A stretch of 64,000 bases of DNA, taken from assembly GCA_913057685.1 (NCBI GenBank), contig CAJXOA010000001.1:62001-126000 (forward strand), given 5' to 3'. The stretch is from an uncultured Trueperaceae bacterium (GTDB lineage Bacteria; Deinococcota; Deinococci; Deinococcales; Trueperaceae). Positions 43,140 through 53,353 of this stretch are shown here, in pieces (the first letter of the stretch is position 1; every line of letters starts with the position of its first letter). Position numbers and translations under genes: made by a program. The notes under the pieces are model-generated. The model ran no database searches and was not told the DNA's origin. It saw nothing but the letters and a program-made list of their open reading frames with translations.

Positions 43140-43861
43140 CGGTCGTCGAGGATCACACGGATTTGGCGGCGAGCATCGTCGACGTGTTGCGGGACGCCGG
43201 GTGGGATGCGCGCTCGTTTCCGAGTGCGGAGGCGTTCCGGCATGCGCTCGCCACGTTCGTGCCCGACGTCGCCGTCGTGGACCTGAATCTCCCGGGAGAG
43301 GACGGCGTGTCGCTGACGCACTTCCTTCGAGAAGCCCATCCTCGCGTGGGGATCGTGATGCTGACGGCGCGGACGTCGGAGGGCGATCGGCGTGTCGGGT
43401 ACGAGGCCGGTGCCGACGTGTACGTGGCCAAGCCGGCGCGGCCGGACGAGTTGACGACGATTCTCGCGCGGATGTTCGAGCGCCTACGCGGGGGGGATGG
43501 CCCCGGCGGAGGGGAGGCGCCCTACTCCCTCGACGTCGAGCGATTGGTCCTCGTCGGGCCCGACGGAACGGAGGTCCAGCTCCTACCGCGCGAAGCGGCG
43601 TTGCTGGAGCGTTTGGTGGAGGCGGGCGCGGACGGCCTCACGATCGAGACGATTCGTGAGCTCGACCCGGGGGCGGCGACGTCGAAGGGCTCGATCGAAG
43701 TACGGATCACCCGGCTCCGCGAGAAGCTCGGGGCCGCGGGGTTGCCGCGTCGGCTGGTCGTCGCGATTCGTGGCGTCGGCTACCGCTTGGCCGAGCGGGT
43801 CGTCGTGTCCAAGCCCGCGCCGAACGGGTCGTCGACCCCACCTGCACCGCCCGACCCCTGA
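43112..43861 (+). CDS. OmpR-family response regulator
   Basis: 249 residues. Receiver domain: acidic pocket VVEDH, phospho-acceptor Asp57 in VVDLNLPG, Thr in LTAR, Lys in YVAKPARPDEL. C-terminal winged-helix DNA-binding domain (LLPREAALLERLVEAG ... SIEVRITRLREKLG ... RGVGYRLAE). Read from within the kinase gene (28-base overlap), so the pair is co-translated. The secreted-protein gene 65 bases downstream is a natural target. Confidence 0.93.
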   Translation: MDPTSGGRVAVVEDHTDLAASIVDVLRDAGWDARSFPSAEAFRHALATFVPDVAVVDLNLPGEDGVSLTHFLREAHPRVGIVMLTARTSEGDRRVGYEAGADVYVAKPARPDELTTILARMFERLRGGDGPGGGEAPYSLDVERLVLVGPDGTEVQLLPREAALLERLVEAGADGLTIETIRELDPGAATSKGSIEVRITRLREKLGAAGLPRRLVVAIRGVGYRLAERVVVSKPAPNGSSTPPAPPDP

Positions 43862-43912
43862 TCAACACCGACAAATTCTAACGAAGGCTGACACATCCTT
43901 GCACGGCGGTGG

Positions 43913-43918
43913 TACCCT
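43913..43918 (+). promoter_or_regulatory. -10 box, leaderless promoter of the secreted Ig-like protein gene
   Basis: TACCCT followed by 8 bases and GTG 43927. Upstream lie two related 9-mers, GACAAATTC (43870) and GACACATCC (43890), 20 bases apart. They are possible response-regulator sites, but the similarity is weak. Confidence 0.4.
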
Positions 43919-43926
43919 GACGCTCC

Positions 43927-45063
43927 GTGTTCGATCCGAAGCCCCCGCGCCGCCCCGCTCCCCGCCCATCTCGCTGGCCGGTGCGGGAGGCGAGCCTGGG
44001 CGTCCTCCTCGTGTTCCTCGGGGCGACCGAGCGGGTTTCGTCGGGGCCCGAATCTTCCCCCCCGCACGATGCCGCGATCCCCGTCGCTGCGGGCCCCGCA
44101 GCCCCTCCGTCGGCGCCCCCACCCGCGTCGTTCGGCGGGGTGCGCCAGGCGTTGCGCCCATCGCCCCCTCCCGATCCGCCGGGCGGGCCCGCCCCCGGCG
44201 TCGCCGCGATCCTCGATCTCGGCCTGCGGACGCCCCCCACGTCGTGGCCCTGCTCGCGTGCCGGAACGCTCGATGGCGTCGGGGGAGGAGCGCCCGTGAT
44301 CGGTGCCGCGGCCGCACCGCGCCCGGCACGTGCCTGCTCGCCGGCATGCCCCACCGTTCGGCCCGCCTCCCTCTGCGAGGTCGGGCGGGGGCCCTTGCGG
44401 ATCCGTGCGACGCCCCACCTCACCGTCGCGCCGGACGCGCGGGCCGCCGACGATCCCCTCCCAGCGCGCGAGGATACGCGCGGCCTCGTCTGGCACGGAC
44501 GGATGACCGCGGGTGTGGGGCGCAGCGTCGTGTCCGTGCGCGTACGGCACGGGCCCGACGAAGTCCGCGCACGGACGCCGGTCGTCGCAGGCACGTGGGG
44601 CGTCGCCGTCGACACCCGCCCGCTGCGTGAGGGGGTCGCACGCGTCACCTTCGCGGCCGTCGACGGCCTCGGTCGCACCGCACGATCCGTCGAGACGCGG
44701 GTACGGATCGACCGAACCCCACCGACGGTGGTGCTCGACGCACCCGCCCATGCGAGCGGTCGGTTTCCCGTCGTCGTGGCCTTCTCCGAGCCGGTCGAGG
44801 GGATGCGGGCGGACGCCCTCGACGTCGTCGGCGGGCGCGTAGCGCACCTCGACGGCGACGGTGCGGTCTACGTCGCCCACGTCGTGCCCCACCGGGACGC
44901 CGACGCCGTGCGCATCACCATCGAACCGGGCGCCACCCGCGACGCGGCCGGACATGCGAACGCCCGCGCCGACGTCGTCTCGGTCGACCACGAATCGCCG
45001 CCGTGGAGCGGGCTCTTCGACGGGGCACCGACGCGTTGGGTCGCGACGCTTCCCGTTCGTTGA
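43927..45063 (+). CDS. Secreted Pro-rich protein with Ig-like module
   Basis: 378 residues. A Pro/Arg-rich start with a hydrophobic stretch (REASLGVLLVFLGATERVSS) that may be a signal or anchor, a Pro/Ala-rich linker with several Cys (PCSRAGTL, CSPACPTVRPASLC), then two beta-sandwich-like regions. The last (RIDRTPPTVVLDAPAHASGRFPVVVAFSEPVEGM ... ATRDAAGHANA) closely resembles the final Ig-like module of the giant protein at 32542-38085. GTG 43927 set by the -10 box. Directly follows the two-component genes, suggesting regulated surface display. Function otherwise unknown. Confidence 0.65.
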   Translation: MFDPKPPRRPAPRPSRWPVREASLGVLLVFLGATERVSSGPESSPPHDAAIPVAAGPAAPPSAPPPASFGGVRQALRPSPPPDPPGGPAPGVAAILDLGLRTPPTSWPCSRAGTLDGVGGGAPVIGAAAAPRPARACSPACPTVRPASLCEVGRGPLRIRATPHLTVAPDARAADDPLPAREDTRGLVWHGRMTAGVGRSVVSVRVRHGPDEVRARTPVVAGTWGVAVDTRPLREGVARVTFAAVDGLGRTARSVETRVRIDRTPPTVVLDAPAHASGRFPVVVAFSEPVEGMRADALDVVGGRVAHLDGDGAVYVAHVVPHRDADAVRITIEPGATRDAAGHANARADVVSVDHESPPWSGLFDGAPTRWVATLPVR

Positions 45064-45266
45064 TCGCGTCGTTGGCGCCTGCGCGCCGGATGTGGCGCGC
45101 TCGCACCGCCCCCCCGAAGCGCCCCCCGCATCGTGGGGGTTGGTGACGGGGTCGACCCTACCGGAGCGCCGGCCGCGGCATGATGCACCCCACGGCGGGT
45201 GGGGCGCGCAGGTGCCCCCGTCCCGCGGGATGCCCCCACGTCGACGGGGGTCGTCGAGGGAGGCGT

Positions 45267-45887
45267 ATGCGGCTCGATTGGAACGACGGACGGACGCAAC
45301 TCGGGGTGGCCCTCATCCTTCTGGGGGTGCTGGCGTTGCTGGCGAACACCGGGGGGTTGGCGGGCTTGGGGCGTTGGGTCGGCGTGATCCTGTTCGCCGC
45401 CGCCGGCGCGGGGGTGCTGAGCGCCTACCGCGACGTCCCCGGTCGGCTCTGGGCCCTGCCGGTCGGCGTGGGGCTGGTCGGCCTGGCGATCGCGAACCTT
45501 CCCGGCGCCTGGTGGGCGGGCGCCCCGTTCGTGGGGGTCGGCCTGGGCTTCCTGGCGATCCACCTGCGCGATCCCGCCCGCGAGCGGTGGTGGGCGATCC
45601 TGCCCGGCGGCCTTGCGATCGCGCTGGGCGTGACCGCGAGCCTCGACGAGGTGCGTGGCGTGCCGGACGAGGTCGGTGGGCTGCTGTTGTTCGGGGGGGC
45701 GGCGGCGACGTTCTTCGCCCTCACCCGCCTCCGCACCCGCCCGCAACGCTGGGCGATCTGGCCCGCCGCCGCCCTCGCGCTGGTGGCGTTGATGGTGCTC
45801 GCGTCGGGCGGCGGCTGGTGGGTGCCGGCGGCGTTGATCCTGGTGGGGGCGGCGTTGTTCCTCGCGCCCGGCCTACGCGCCCGCTGA
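45267..45887 (+). CDS. Polytopic membrane protein of unknown function
   Basis: 206 residues, about eight short hydrophobic helices. The N-terminus WNDGRTQLGVALILLGVLALLANTGGL resembles the LiaF/DUF5668-type membrane segment found in envelope-stress proteins, but no cytoplasmic LiaF domain follows. ATG 45267 has GGGAGG a few bases upstream, slightly close. Its 3' end overlaps the convergent flavin reductase gene by 15 bases. Confidence 0.65.
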   Translation: MRLDWNDGRTQLGVALILLGVLALLANTGGLAGLGRWVGVILFAAAGAGVLSAYRDVPGRLWALPVGVGLVGLAIANLPGAWWAGAPFVGVGLGFLAIHLRDPARERWWAILPGGLAIALGVTASLDEVRGVPDEVGGLLLFGGAAATFFALTRLRTRPQRWAIWPAAALALVALMVLASGGGWWVPAALILVGAALFLAPGLRAR

Positions 45888-46502
45888 GTCGTCGTCCGGC
45901 GGCCAGGCGGGCCGGGCGACGGCGAAGACGTCCCCGAGCGACGCGTAGTCGAGGCCGGCGAGGCGCGCGACCGGGTCGAGGGCGCGCACGTCGACGTACC
46001 CCTGCGCGTCGCGCAGTCCGTCGCGCACGTGCGCGAGGAGGACCCGACCGAACACGACGGTGTTGCCGCCCTCCGGGATGGCGTAGTGGTGGAGCGTCTC
46101 GCACTCGAAGGAGACCGGGGCGGCGCTGACCCGCGGGGCGGCCACCCGCTCCGACGGGGTGGCGTCGAGGTTCGCGAAGTCGAACTCGTCGACGTGGTCG
46201 GGCGCCTCGACGCTGGTGTCGTTCATCGCCTTCACCAGGTCGCCGCTCGCAACGTTCGCGACGAACCCGCCGGTCGCGACGGCGTTCGTGGCGGTGTCCT
46301 TGAGGACGCCGTCGCGCGACCCGACGCTGAACATCAGGACCGGCGGGGTGGAGGCGGCGATCGTGAACCAGGAGAACGGCGCGAGGTTGCGGCGTCCGTC
46401 GCCGTCGACGGTCGAGATCCAGCCGATGGGGCGGGGCACGACGGTGCCGTTGAGGAGCTTGTGGCGTTCCTTGGCGTCGAGGGTGTCGAGATCGATGCGC
46501 AT
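45873..46502 (-). CDS. Flavin reductase-like FMN-binding protein
   Basis: 209 residues of the split-barrel flavin reductase fold: HKLLNGTVVPRPIGWISTVDGDGRRNLAPFSWFTIAASTPPVLMFSVG is the family's FMN-binding region. The middle segment SGDLVKAMNDTSV and the strand SAAPVSFECETL also fit. Could supply reduced flavin to a partner monooxygenase, but none is adjacent. ATG 46502 has TACCCT 6 bases upstream, so the transcript is likely leaderless. Confidence 0.85.
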   Translation of the reverse strand: MRIDLDTLDAKERHKLLNGTVVPRPIGWISTVDGDGRRNLAPFSWFTIAASTPPVLMFSVGSRDGVLKDTATNAVATGGFVANVASGDLVKAMNDTSVEAPDHVDEFDFANLDATPSERVAAPRVSAAPVSFECETLHHYAIPEGGNTVVFGRVLLAHVRDGLRDAQGYVDVRALDPVARLAGLDYASLGDVFAVARPAWPPDDDSAGA

Positions 46503-46508
46503 GGGTGG

Positions 46509-46514
46509 AGGGTA
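46509..46514 (-). promoter_or_regulatory. -10 box, leaderless promoter of flavin reductase gene
   Basis: TACCCT on the minus strand, 6 bases before ATG 46502. Confidence 0.55.
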
Positions 46515-46681
46515 CCGAGATCGACCGCCGAGGTCCCATGCATTCGGACGACACCGTCGATGCGTGCCACCGGTTCGCGAGCGGCGACGTTCGGTACCAC
46601 GAACAGAGGTTGTTGACAAGGGGGAAACGTACGTGGCGATCGGTGGCGCCCGCTACGCTGCGAATCGGAGGAGGTCGTCCC

Positions 46682-48145
46682 ATGCCCACGCCGAGATTCG
46701 TGCTGCGTACGTCCATCATGGTGTTGATCGTCGCGGCTCTCGCAGCCTGCTCAGACGCTCCACGTTCCGACGGGGGCACACCCCCGGATGCGTCCATCCC
46801 GGAAATCGAAAATCCGATGGCGGGCGCAGGAGCGCAACATAACGACGTGTTGGTGTGCCTATCGGACGACGGTCCTCGTGAATCCGAAGATCGGTTTGCG
46901 GCGATGCAGCGCTGCGGATTCGAACCCACCGCGGACTTCTCGATCGATGATGCGCGTTCGCGTTTCCAGGCGTTCGGTCCCGACTTGCCGGACTGGATCG
47001 ATTGGCTGATCGCGTCCCCGTTCAACCCGAACCCCAGCATGATGGGGGGAGGCGTCACGTTCGACGAGACGCAGGCGGGATTTCTGGAGGAACTCGGCGC
47101 CATCGTAGCGCTCGGTGAAGAGGACACCCCGTCCTCGGAACGTGTCGACGAGGCGCTCGTAGCCCTCGATGCGCTCGAAGGGCGCGCCGTCGACGCGCTC
47201 GCCGACGCCGAGGACGACGCCAGCAAGGCCGTTCTTGCGGGCATCGCCATTGCGAAAGCGTCGCTCGGCTACTGGTCCGACATCTGGCTCGACGAGGATG
47301 CGGCCGAGCCGTTCGCCAGTGGACCCAAGTGGTGGCAGGTCGTGACGGCGGACGTCGCCGGAGGCATCGTCGGAGGCATCTTCGGGGGTGGTGTAGGAGC
47401 CGTGGGCCTCGGAACGGCCGCATCGAAGGTCGTGGGGGACCTCGCCGAGGGAGCCAACGACGAGGGAGCGGGCGGCGTCAACCCGGGAGTGGGCGTCGAC
47501 GTCGCCGTCGGCCAGGAGCACAACGACACGCTGGCGTGCATGGAATCGACTGCCGACGTGCGCGCGACGCGCACGGCCGATCCCATCTCGCTTCTGATCG
47601 ACGTCTGTCCCGTCGATGGACTCGATGCCGACATGGCCGATGGATTGCGTGACGTGATGCGAACCGAGCTGGGCCTGCCCGACGCAAGTCACGCTGGTGA
47701 ATTCGCCGACGGGTTGATCGACGATTGGTCCGGCTGGTTCGACACGGATACGTACACCGATGCACAAAAGCGCTACCTCGAGGAGGTCGGCGTGATCATC
47801 GAGAGCATCGACGAGGGGGGTGGGCAAGCGGCGTTCGACCGTGCCCTGCTGCGCCTACGCCTTCTCGAAGGTCGAGCGCGAGGGGACCTCGTAGCCGGTG
47901 ACGATGCGAGCGTTCTGATGGGATTGAACATCGCGGTGCACTCGTATCAGTACTGGGCCGACAGCGACTTCGTCGCGCCCGCAGCAGGTCGTCCCAAGTG
48001 GTGGCAGGTGACCCTCGCGGATGTTGCTGGAGGCGTCGTGGGAGGCATCTTCGGCGGTGGTGCCGGCGCCGTCGGTCTCGGGGCGGCCGCGTCGAAGGTG
48101 GTCGGCGACCTCGGGAACGATCAAGACGGCGACGCCGACCCTTGA
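46682..48145 (+). CDS. Lipoprotein with two tandem copies of a glycine-zipper domain
   Basis: 487 residues. Lipoprotein signal ends LVAALAAC-type lipobox (LAAC, Cys23). Two ~205-residue halves are clearly homologous. Each starts HNDxLxC and contains an EELGAI/EEVGVI helix, a LEGRA segment and an IAxxSxxYW segment. Each ends PKWWQVxxADVAGGxVGGIFGGGxGAVGLGxAASKVVGDL (residues ~217-256 and ~440-478). The Gly-zipper ends resemble membrane-inserting bacteriocin-like segments. I know no named family for the whole. ATG 46682 follows GGAGGAGG. Codon use looks slightly less GC-extreme than its neighbours. Ends at a good terminator. Confidence 0.75.
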   Translation: MPTPRFVLRTSIMVLIVAALAACSDAPRSDGGTPPDASIPEIENPMAGAGAQHNDVLVCLSDDGPRESEDRFAAMQRCGFEPTADFSIDDARSRFQAFGPDLPDWIDWLIASPFNPNPSMMGGGVTFDETQAGFLEELGAIVALGEEDTPSSERVDEALVALDALEGRAVDALADAEDDASKAVLAGIAIAKASLGYWSDIWLDEDAAEPFASGPKWWQVVTADVAGGIVGGIFGGGVGAVGLGTAASKVVGDLAEGANDEGAGGVNPGVGVDVAVGQEHNDTLACMESTADVRATRTADPISLLIDVCPVDGLDADMADGLRDVMRTELGLPDASHAGEFADGLIDDWSGWFDTDTYTDAQKRYLEEVGVIIESIDEGGGQAAFDRALLRLRLLEGRARGDLVAGDDASVLMGLNIAVHSYQYWADSDFVAPAAGRPKWWQVTLADVAGGVVGGIFGGGAGAVGLGAAASKVVGDLGNDQDGDADP

Positions 48146-48174
48146 GGAACCTCTGACGTCAGGCGATTGAACCG

Positions 48175-48209
48175 ACCGAGGCGCTGCAAACGCGGCGCCT
48201 CGGTTTCTT
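48175..48209 (+). terminator. Rho-independent terminator of the lipoprotein gene
   Basis: ACCGAGGCGC (48175-48184), 10-base loop, GCGCCTCGGT (48195-48204), then TTCTTG. Perfect 10-bp stem with a short U-tract. Confidence 0.8.
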
Positions 48210-48354
48210 GTGGCGACGTGGGCCACCTGCACGGCCGACCCATGCCGTGCGTGGACCTCCACCGACGTCGCGGTGCATGGGACCGAGGGGATCCCACCCG
48301 TCCCCGACACGCCTTCATCGGCGCGGGCCGAACGTCCGCGACCCATCCACGCGC
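48210..48354. other. Intergenic stretch without recognisable gene
   Basis: Part of the 330-base gap between the lipoprotein gene and rplS. Apart from a 6-bp inverted repeat (GCACGG/CCGTGC) I see nothing that looks coding or like an RNA gene. Confidence 0.5.
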
Positions 48355-48384
48355 TTGCGCTGGGGCCCGCCGATGCGCTAGTCT
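48355..48384 (+). promoter_or_regulatory. Promoter of rplS
   Basis: -35 TTGCGC (48355-48360), 18-base spacer, -10 TAGTCT (48379-48384). Leader of ~85 bases to the rplS ATG. Confidence 0.55.
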
Positions 48385-48475
48385 CATACGGCTGTGTCGC
48401 GGCTGGAATCGGCCGCCCCGCGCGGAGGGCCTCGCGCGGTTGGACACGACCTCAACGCGCAGTCCGGGAGACATC

Positions 48476-49036
48476 ATGAAGTACAACAAAGGCGCGATCC
48501 TGCGCTCCATCGAACAGCCGTTCCTCCGCGACGACGTCCCCGAGTTCGATACGGGCGACACGATCCGCGTGGACTATAAGGTCGTCGAAGGCAACCGCAG
48601 CCGCATCCAGTCGTTCGAGGGCGTCGTCATCGCCCGCAAGAACGGCAAGGGCGCCCGCTCGACGGTGACGGTGCGCAAGGTCAGCTTCGGCGAAGGGGTC
48701 GAGCGCGTCTTCCCGCTCTCGAGCCCGTTGATCGACGGCATCGAGGTCGTCCGCCGCGGCCGGACGCGCCGCGCGAAGCTGTACTACCTGCGCGAACTGC
48801 GCGGCAAGGCGTCGCGCCTGAAGGTCGACGTCCGCCGCCAGGAGGAGGACCGCGCCGCCGCCCGTACCGCGCGCGACGCGAAGAAGGCGCAGGCCGCCGC
48901 GGACGCCGATGCGGCCGCGAAGGCCGAGGAGGAGGCCGCCGCCGCGGAGGCCGCGGAGGCGGACGCCGCCGAAGCGGTCGCCGGGTCGGAGCCGGCGGAG
49001 GCCGAAACGACCGACGAGGACGCGAAGGAAAGCTGA
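48476..49036 (+). CDS. rplS: 50S ribosomal protein L19 with acidic C-terminal extension
   Basis: Residues 1-~115 are a normal bL19 ([63 protein letters not shown] ... [18 protein letters not shown]). A ~70-residue Ala/Glu/Asp-rich tail brings it to 186 residues. ATG 48476 has a weak GGGAG upstream. It stands alone here, not in the common rpsP-rimM-trmD-rplS operon. Followed closely by tRNA-Ala. Confidence 0.96.
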   Translation: MKYNKGAILRSIEQPFLRDDVPEFDTGDTIRVDYKVVEGNRSRIQSFEGVVIARKNGKGARSTVTVRKVSFGEGVERVFPLSSPLIDGIEVVRRGRTRRAKLYYLRELRGKASRLKVDVRRQEEDRAAARTARDAKKAQAAADADAAAKAEEEAAAAEAAEADAAEAVAGSEPAEAETTDEDAKES

Positions 49037-49055
49037 TCGCGCGGGCGGCTGCGCG

Positions 49056-49085
49056 TTGACAGGGTGCGGCCGCCCTCGCTACACT
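49056..49085 (+). promoter_or_regulatory. Near-consensus promoter of tRNA-Ala
   Basis: -35 TTGACA (49056-49061), 18-base spacer, -10 TACACT (49080-49085). The best -35/-10 pair in the window. Confidence 0.75.
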
Positions 49086-49121
49086 CCATTTCGCTCCGAC
49101 GACCGGAGATGCACGATGCAT

Positions 49122-49197
<76 letters not shown>

Positions 49198-49202
49198 GCA
49201 CG

Positions 49203-49233
49203 ACACCCCCGCCGACCGGCGGGGGTGTTCTTC
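49203..49233 (+). terminator. Terminator after tRNA-Ala
   Basis: ACACCCCCGCC, GACC loop, GGCGGGGGTGT, then TCTTC. Perfect 11-bp stem 6 bases beyond the tRNA. Confidence 0.8.
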
Positions 49234-49301
49234 GTGGTGCGGGCGCGGGGTGCCGCGCTCCGTCCCGGGGACCGCGTGACACATCGGGTGGGCGGCACGG
49301 G

Positions 49302-49307
49302 TACCCT
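49302..49307 (+). promoter_or_regulatory. -10 box of cytochrome c gene
   Basis: TACCCT 54 bases before ATG 49362. No clear -35. The gene has a Shine-Dalgarno, so it is leadered. Confidence 0.35.
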
Positions 49308-49361
49308 GGCGGGCGATGCGGCGGCGCCGGGGATGCGCCGCACGGAACTGGAGGCACGACG

Positions 49362-49895
49362 ATGCACACGACCCCCCGAACGACCCTACGAACCCTCGGC
49401 CTCGCTGCGGTGCTGGCCTTCGGCGCGGCGCTGCTGCCGTCCGCCCTGGCGCAGGGCGCCGACGGCGGCGAGCTCGGCGAGACGACGTACAACACCGTCT
49501 GCATGGCATGCCACCAGATGGACGGGCAGGGCCTGCCCGGCGTCTACCCGTCGATCATCGGCAATCCGGTGCGCATCTACGGCGTCGAGGGCTCGCGCGA
49601 GTACCTGGCGAAGTTGATGCTGTACGGCCTGCAGGGCGAGGTGAACATCGACGGCGCGACGTACAACCAGCTGATGACCGGCCAGGAGATGGTGCTGGAC
49701 GACGCGCAGATCGCGGCGGTGCTGAACTACGTCATGCACGCCTTCGGCAACGCCGACGCCCTCCCCGAGGACTACGAGCCGTTCACCGCGGAGGAGATCG
49801 CGCCGTACCGCGGCTTGGGCCTGACCGCCGCCGACGTCTACGCGTTGCGCGGCGAGCTCGGCATCGACGCCGTCACCGCTCCCGCGAACGAGTAA
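49362..49895 (+). CDS. Periplasmic mono-heme cytochrome c
   Basis: 177 residues: signal peptide (LGLAAVLAFGAALLPSALAQ) then a class I cytochrome c domain with heme motif CMACH and Met candidates in QLMTGQEMVL. The next helix is LDDAQIAAVLNYVMHAFGN. The C-terminal ~40 residues beyond the fold are an acidic, helical tail. It would need the ccm products for heme attachment. Possible electron donor for a cytochrome oxidase. ATG 49362 is preceded by CTGGAGGCACGACG. Confidence 0.88.
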   Translation: MHTTPRTTLRTLGLAAVLAFGAALLPSALAQGADGGELGETTYNTVCMACHQMDGQGLPGVYPSIIGNPVRIYGVEGSREYLAKLMLYGLQGEVNIDGATYNQLMTGQEMVLDDAQIAAVLNYVMHAFGNADALPEDYEPFTAEEIAPYRGLGLTAADVYALRGELGIDAVTAPANE

Positions 49896-49908
49896 CCCCC
49901 GCGTCTTC

Positions 49909-49958
49909 CCCACGCTTCGGCGTGGGCGTCCGCCGGCCGCGATCGTTCGCGGCCGGCG
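49909..49958 (+). terminator. Double hairpin after cytochrome c gene
   Basis: First hairpin CCCACGC-TTCG-GCGTGGG (49909-49926) has a stable UUCG tetraloop. The second, CGCCGGCCGCGA-TCGT-TCGCGGCCGGCG (49931-49958), has a 12-bp stem. Terminator or mRNA-stabilising function. Confidence 0.6.
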
Positions 49959-50139
49959 GCGTCGTTGGGGCCGCGCGCGTCGGGTCGTGGCCTCCGCGCG
50001 GTCCGACATTCGGGTAACGAAGCTCCGGCACCGTGGGGGTCGGAAGGGACGGGGCGGCCCGCACCCCGCTCATCGACGCCGCCCGCGACCGGAGACGTGA
50101 AGACGCCGCCACGCTCCGGCGCGCCGCCCCTTTCGCCCC

Positions 50140-50168
50140 GTCGCCCCGGGCCGCCGGCCCGGGGCGAC
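50140..50168. terminator. 13-bp hairpin at the end of the Mrp operon
   Basis: GTCGCCCCGGGCC, GCC loop, GGCCCGGGGCGAC. Lies 19 bases beyond the mrpG stop on the minus strand. No U-run on that strand. The rest of 49959-50186 shows no gene I can support. Confidence 0.5.
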
Positions 50169-50186
50169 TCCCGTTTCGGCAGGGCG

Positions 50187-50618
50187 TCAGGCGCGGCCGG
50201 TGGACGCGTCGTCGCCGTCGCCTAGGGTGGCGTCGTCCGTGCCGTCCTCGGTGGCGTCGTCCGTGCCGACCGCGGTCTTCTCGAGGATCTCCGGGTCGTA
50301 CTTCCCCTCGAGCGCGTCGACCTCGGTGCGCTCCCACAGCGGGACGCCGTCGTAGTACGCCGCCCGGCCCAGCACGTGCGCGGCGACCGGCGCGGTGAGC
50401 AGCAGGAACACGAACGTCAGCAACGCCTTCGTCGCGACCGCCGTCGTGCCGAACACCGCGGCGGCGGCGGCCAGCACCAGGGCGGCCCCGAGCGTGCCGG
50501 CCTTCGTCGCGGCGTGCATGCGCAGGAACAGGTCGGGAAGACGCACCGCCCCGAGGGCGGCGACGAACACGAAGAAGGCGCCGAACAGCATGAGGGCGAC
50601 GGCCAGCACCTCAATCAT
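50187..50618 (-). CDS. mrpG: Na+/H+ antiporter subunit MrpG
   Basis: 143 residues: three helices with the MnhG/PhaG motif GAVRLPDLFLRMHAATKAGTLG. A long acidic, low-complexity tail (TDDATEDGTDDATLGDGDDAS) is not part of the family core. Last gene of the operon; overlaps mrpF by 8 bases. Confidence 0.93.
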   Translation of the reverse strand: MIEVLAVALMLFGAFFVFVAALGAVRLPDLFLRMHAATKAGTLGAALVLAAAAAVFGTTAVATKALLTFVFLLLTAPVAAHVLGRAAYYDGVPLWERTEVDALEGKYDPEILEKTAVGTDDATEDGTDDATLGDGDDASTGRA

Positions 50619-50916
50619 CGCGTTCCTCCCGGTCGCGTCGTTCGATGAAGCGCGCGAACGCCAACGTCCCCAGGAACGAGATCAACGCCAGCGCGATGGC
50701 GGCGTCCATCAGGATCGCCTGGTCGGTCTGGATCGCCACCAGCACGATCACCGACACCGACGCCAAGCCGATCATGTCGAGCGCCATGACGCGGTCGGGC
50801 AGGCTGGGGCCGCGCACGACCCGCACGAAGCCCAGCAGCAGCGACCCGAGCACGAGCACCAGCGCCAACTCCGCGCCGGCCGCCAACAGCGACCCGCTCC
50901 CGAGGCCGGGGATCAC
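50611..50916 (-). CDS. mrpF: Na+/H+ antiporter subunit MrpF
   Basis: 101 residues, three helices. Motif VVRGPSLPDRVMALDMIGLASVSVIVL is characteristic of MrpF. GTG 50916 overlaps the mrpE stop (GTGA). Confidence 0.93.
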   Translation of the reverse strand: MIPGLGSGSLLAAGAELALVLVLGSLLLGFVRVVRGPSLPDRVMALDMIGLASVSVIVLVAIQTDQAILMDAAIALALISFLGTLAFARFIERRDREERDD

Positions 50917-51382
50917 CGGAACACCTCCGCGACGCGCACCTCGAACGTCGTCTTGATGTCCTTCGCCAGCGCCTCGGGGTCGCCGCCGTACATGGCGTGG
51001 ACGTACAGGCAGCTGGCGTCGTCGGCGACGTCGATCGACAACGTCCCCGGCGTGAGCGAGATCAGGTTCGCCAGGAGGGTGATCTCCGCGTCGCTGGTGA
51101 CGTCGAGGGGCACCGCGATCACCGCGGGCCGCATGGACAGCGTCGGGCTGAGCACGTCCGCCGCGACGCGGACGCTCGAGACCACCAGCTCGCGAACGAA
51201 GATCGCGAGCAGCTGCAGCGCCCGGACGATGCGGACGGCGTAGCGGCGGTCGCCGACCGCCGCGCCCGCGACGTGCAGGACGCCCATCCCGACGACGAAG
51301 CCCAACGCCAGGTTCAACTCCGAGAGCGAACCGGTCGCGAGCGCCCACACGAGCGCCAGGATCAGGTTCAGGGCCAACAGGT

Positions 51383-51386
<4 letters not shown>
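50913..51386 (-). CDS. mrpE: Na+/H+ antiporter subunit MrpE
   Basis: 157 residues: two N-terminal helices and a cytoplasmic domain with LANLISLTPGTLSIDVADDASCLYVHAM, the MrpE signature. GTG 51386 overlaps the mrpD stop. Confidence 0.93.
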
Positions 51387-52869
<1,483 letters not shown>

Positions 52870-52873
<4 letters not shown>

Positions 52874-53352
52874 GGCGCGCCCTCCCCGTCGTCGCGCGCG
52901 TCGGTTCCGCTGGGGCCGGTGCGCGGCACCGTGCCCCCCTGCGGCATCGGGCGGGGGCGGGGCGCGCCCGCGGGCGCATCCCCGTTCCGGTCGACCGGCC
53001 GGGGGTCGTCGAGGCGTTCGGGGAGTTCGTCGGTCCGGACGGTGCCGAGGCGTTCGTAGGTGCGCAGCAGCAGCACGATGGCGAACACCGTCAGCCCGAA
53101 GCCGATGACGATGGCGGTGAGGATCAACGCCTGCGGCAGCGCGTTCGCGGAACCGGCCGGGGGCGCGACGGCGCCCTCGGGCACGAACGGCGAGGCGCCG
53201 CGCGTGAGGCGGCCGGCGACGAAGATCGAGACGTTCACCGCGCCGGAGATCAGGATCAGGCCGAAGACGAAGCGCAGCAGGTTGCGTTGCAGCACGAGGT
53301 ACACCCCCGCGCCGAAGACGATGCCGACGGTGAGGGCGACGGGCGCCTCCAC
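52870..53352 (-). CDS. mrpC: Na+/H+ antiporter subunit MrpC
   Basis: 160 residues. NuoK-like three-helix core (ALTVGIVFGAGVYLVLQRNLLRFVFGLILISGAVNVSIF ... LPQALILTAIVIGFGLTVFAIVLLLR), then a Pro/Arg/Gly-rich cytoplasmic tail of ~50 residues, longer than in typical MrpC. GTG 53352, one base after mrpB. Confidence 0.93.
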
Positions 53353-53353
53353 G

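Noticed and set aside
48210-48479. Small frame upstream of rplS
   Set aside because: No Shine-Dalgarno, runs across the rplS promoter and leader, composition not protein-like.
49965-50225. 86-codon frame after the cytochrome c gene
   Set aside because: Contains the hairpin at 50140 and runs into antisense of mrpG, with no recognisable domain.
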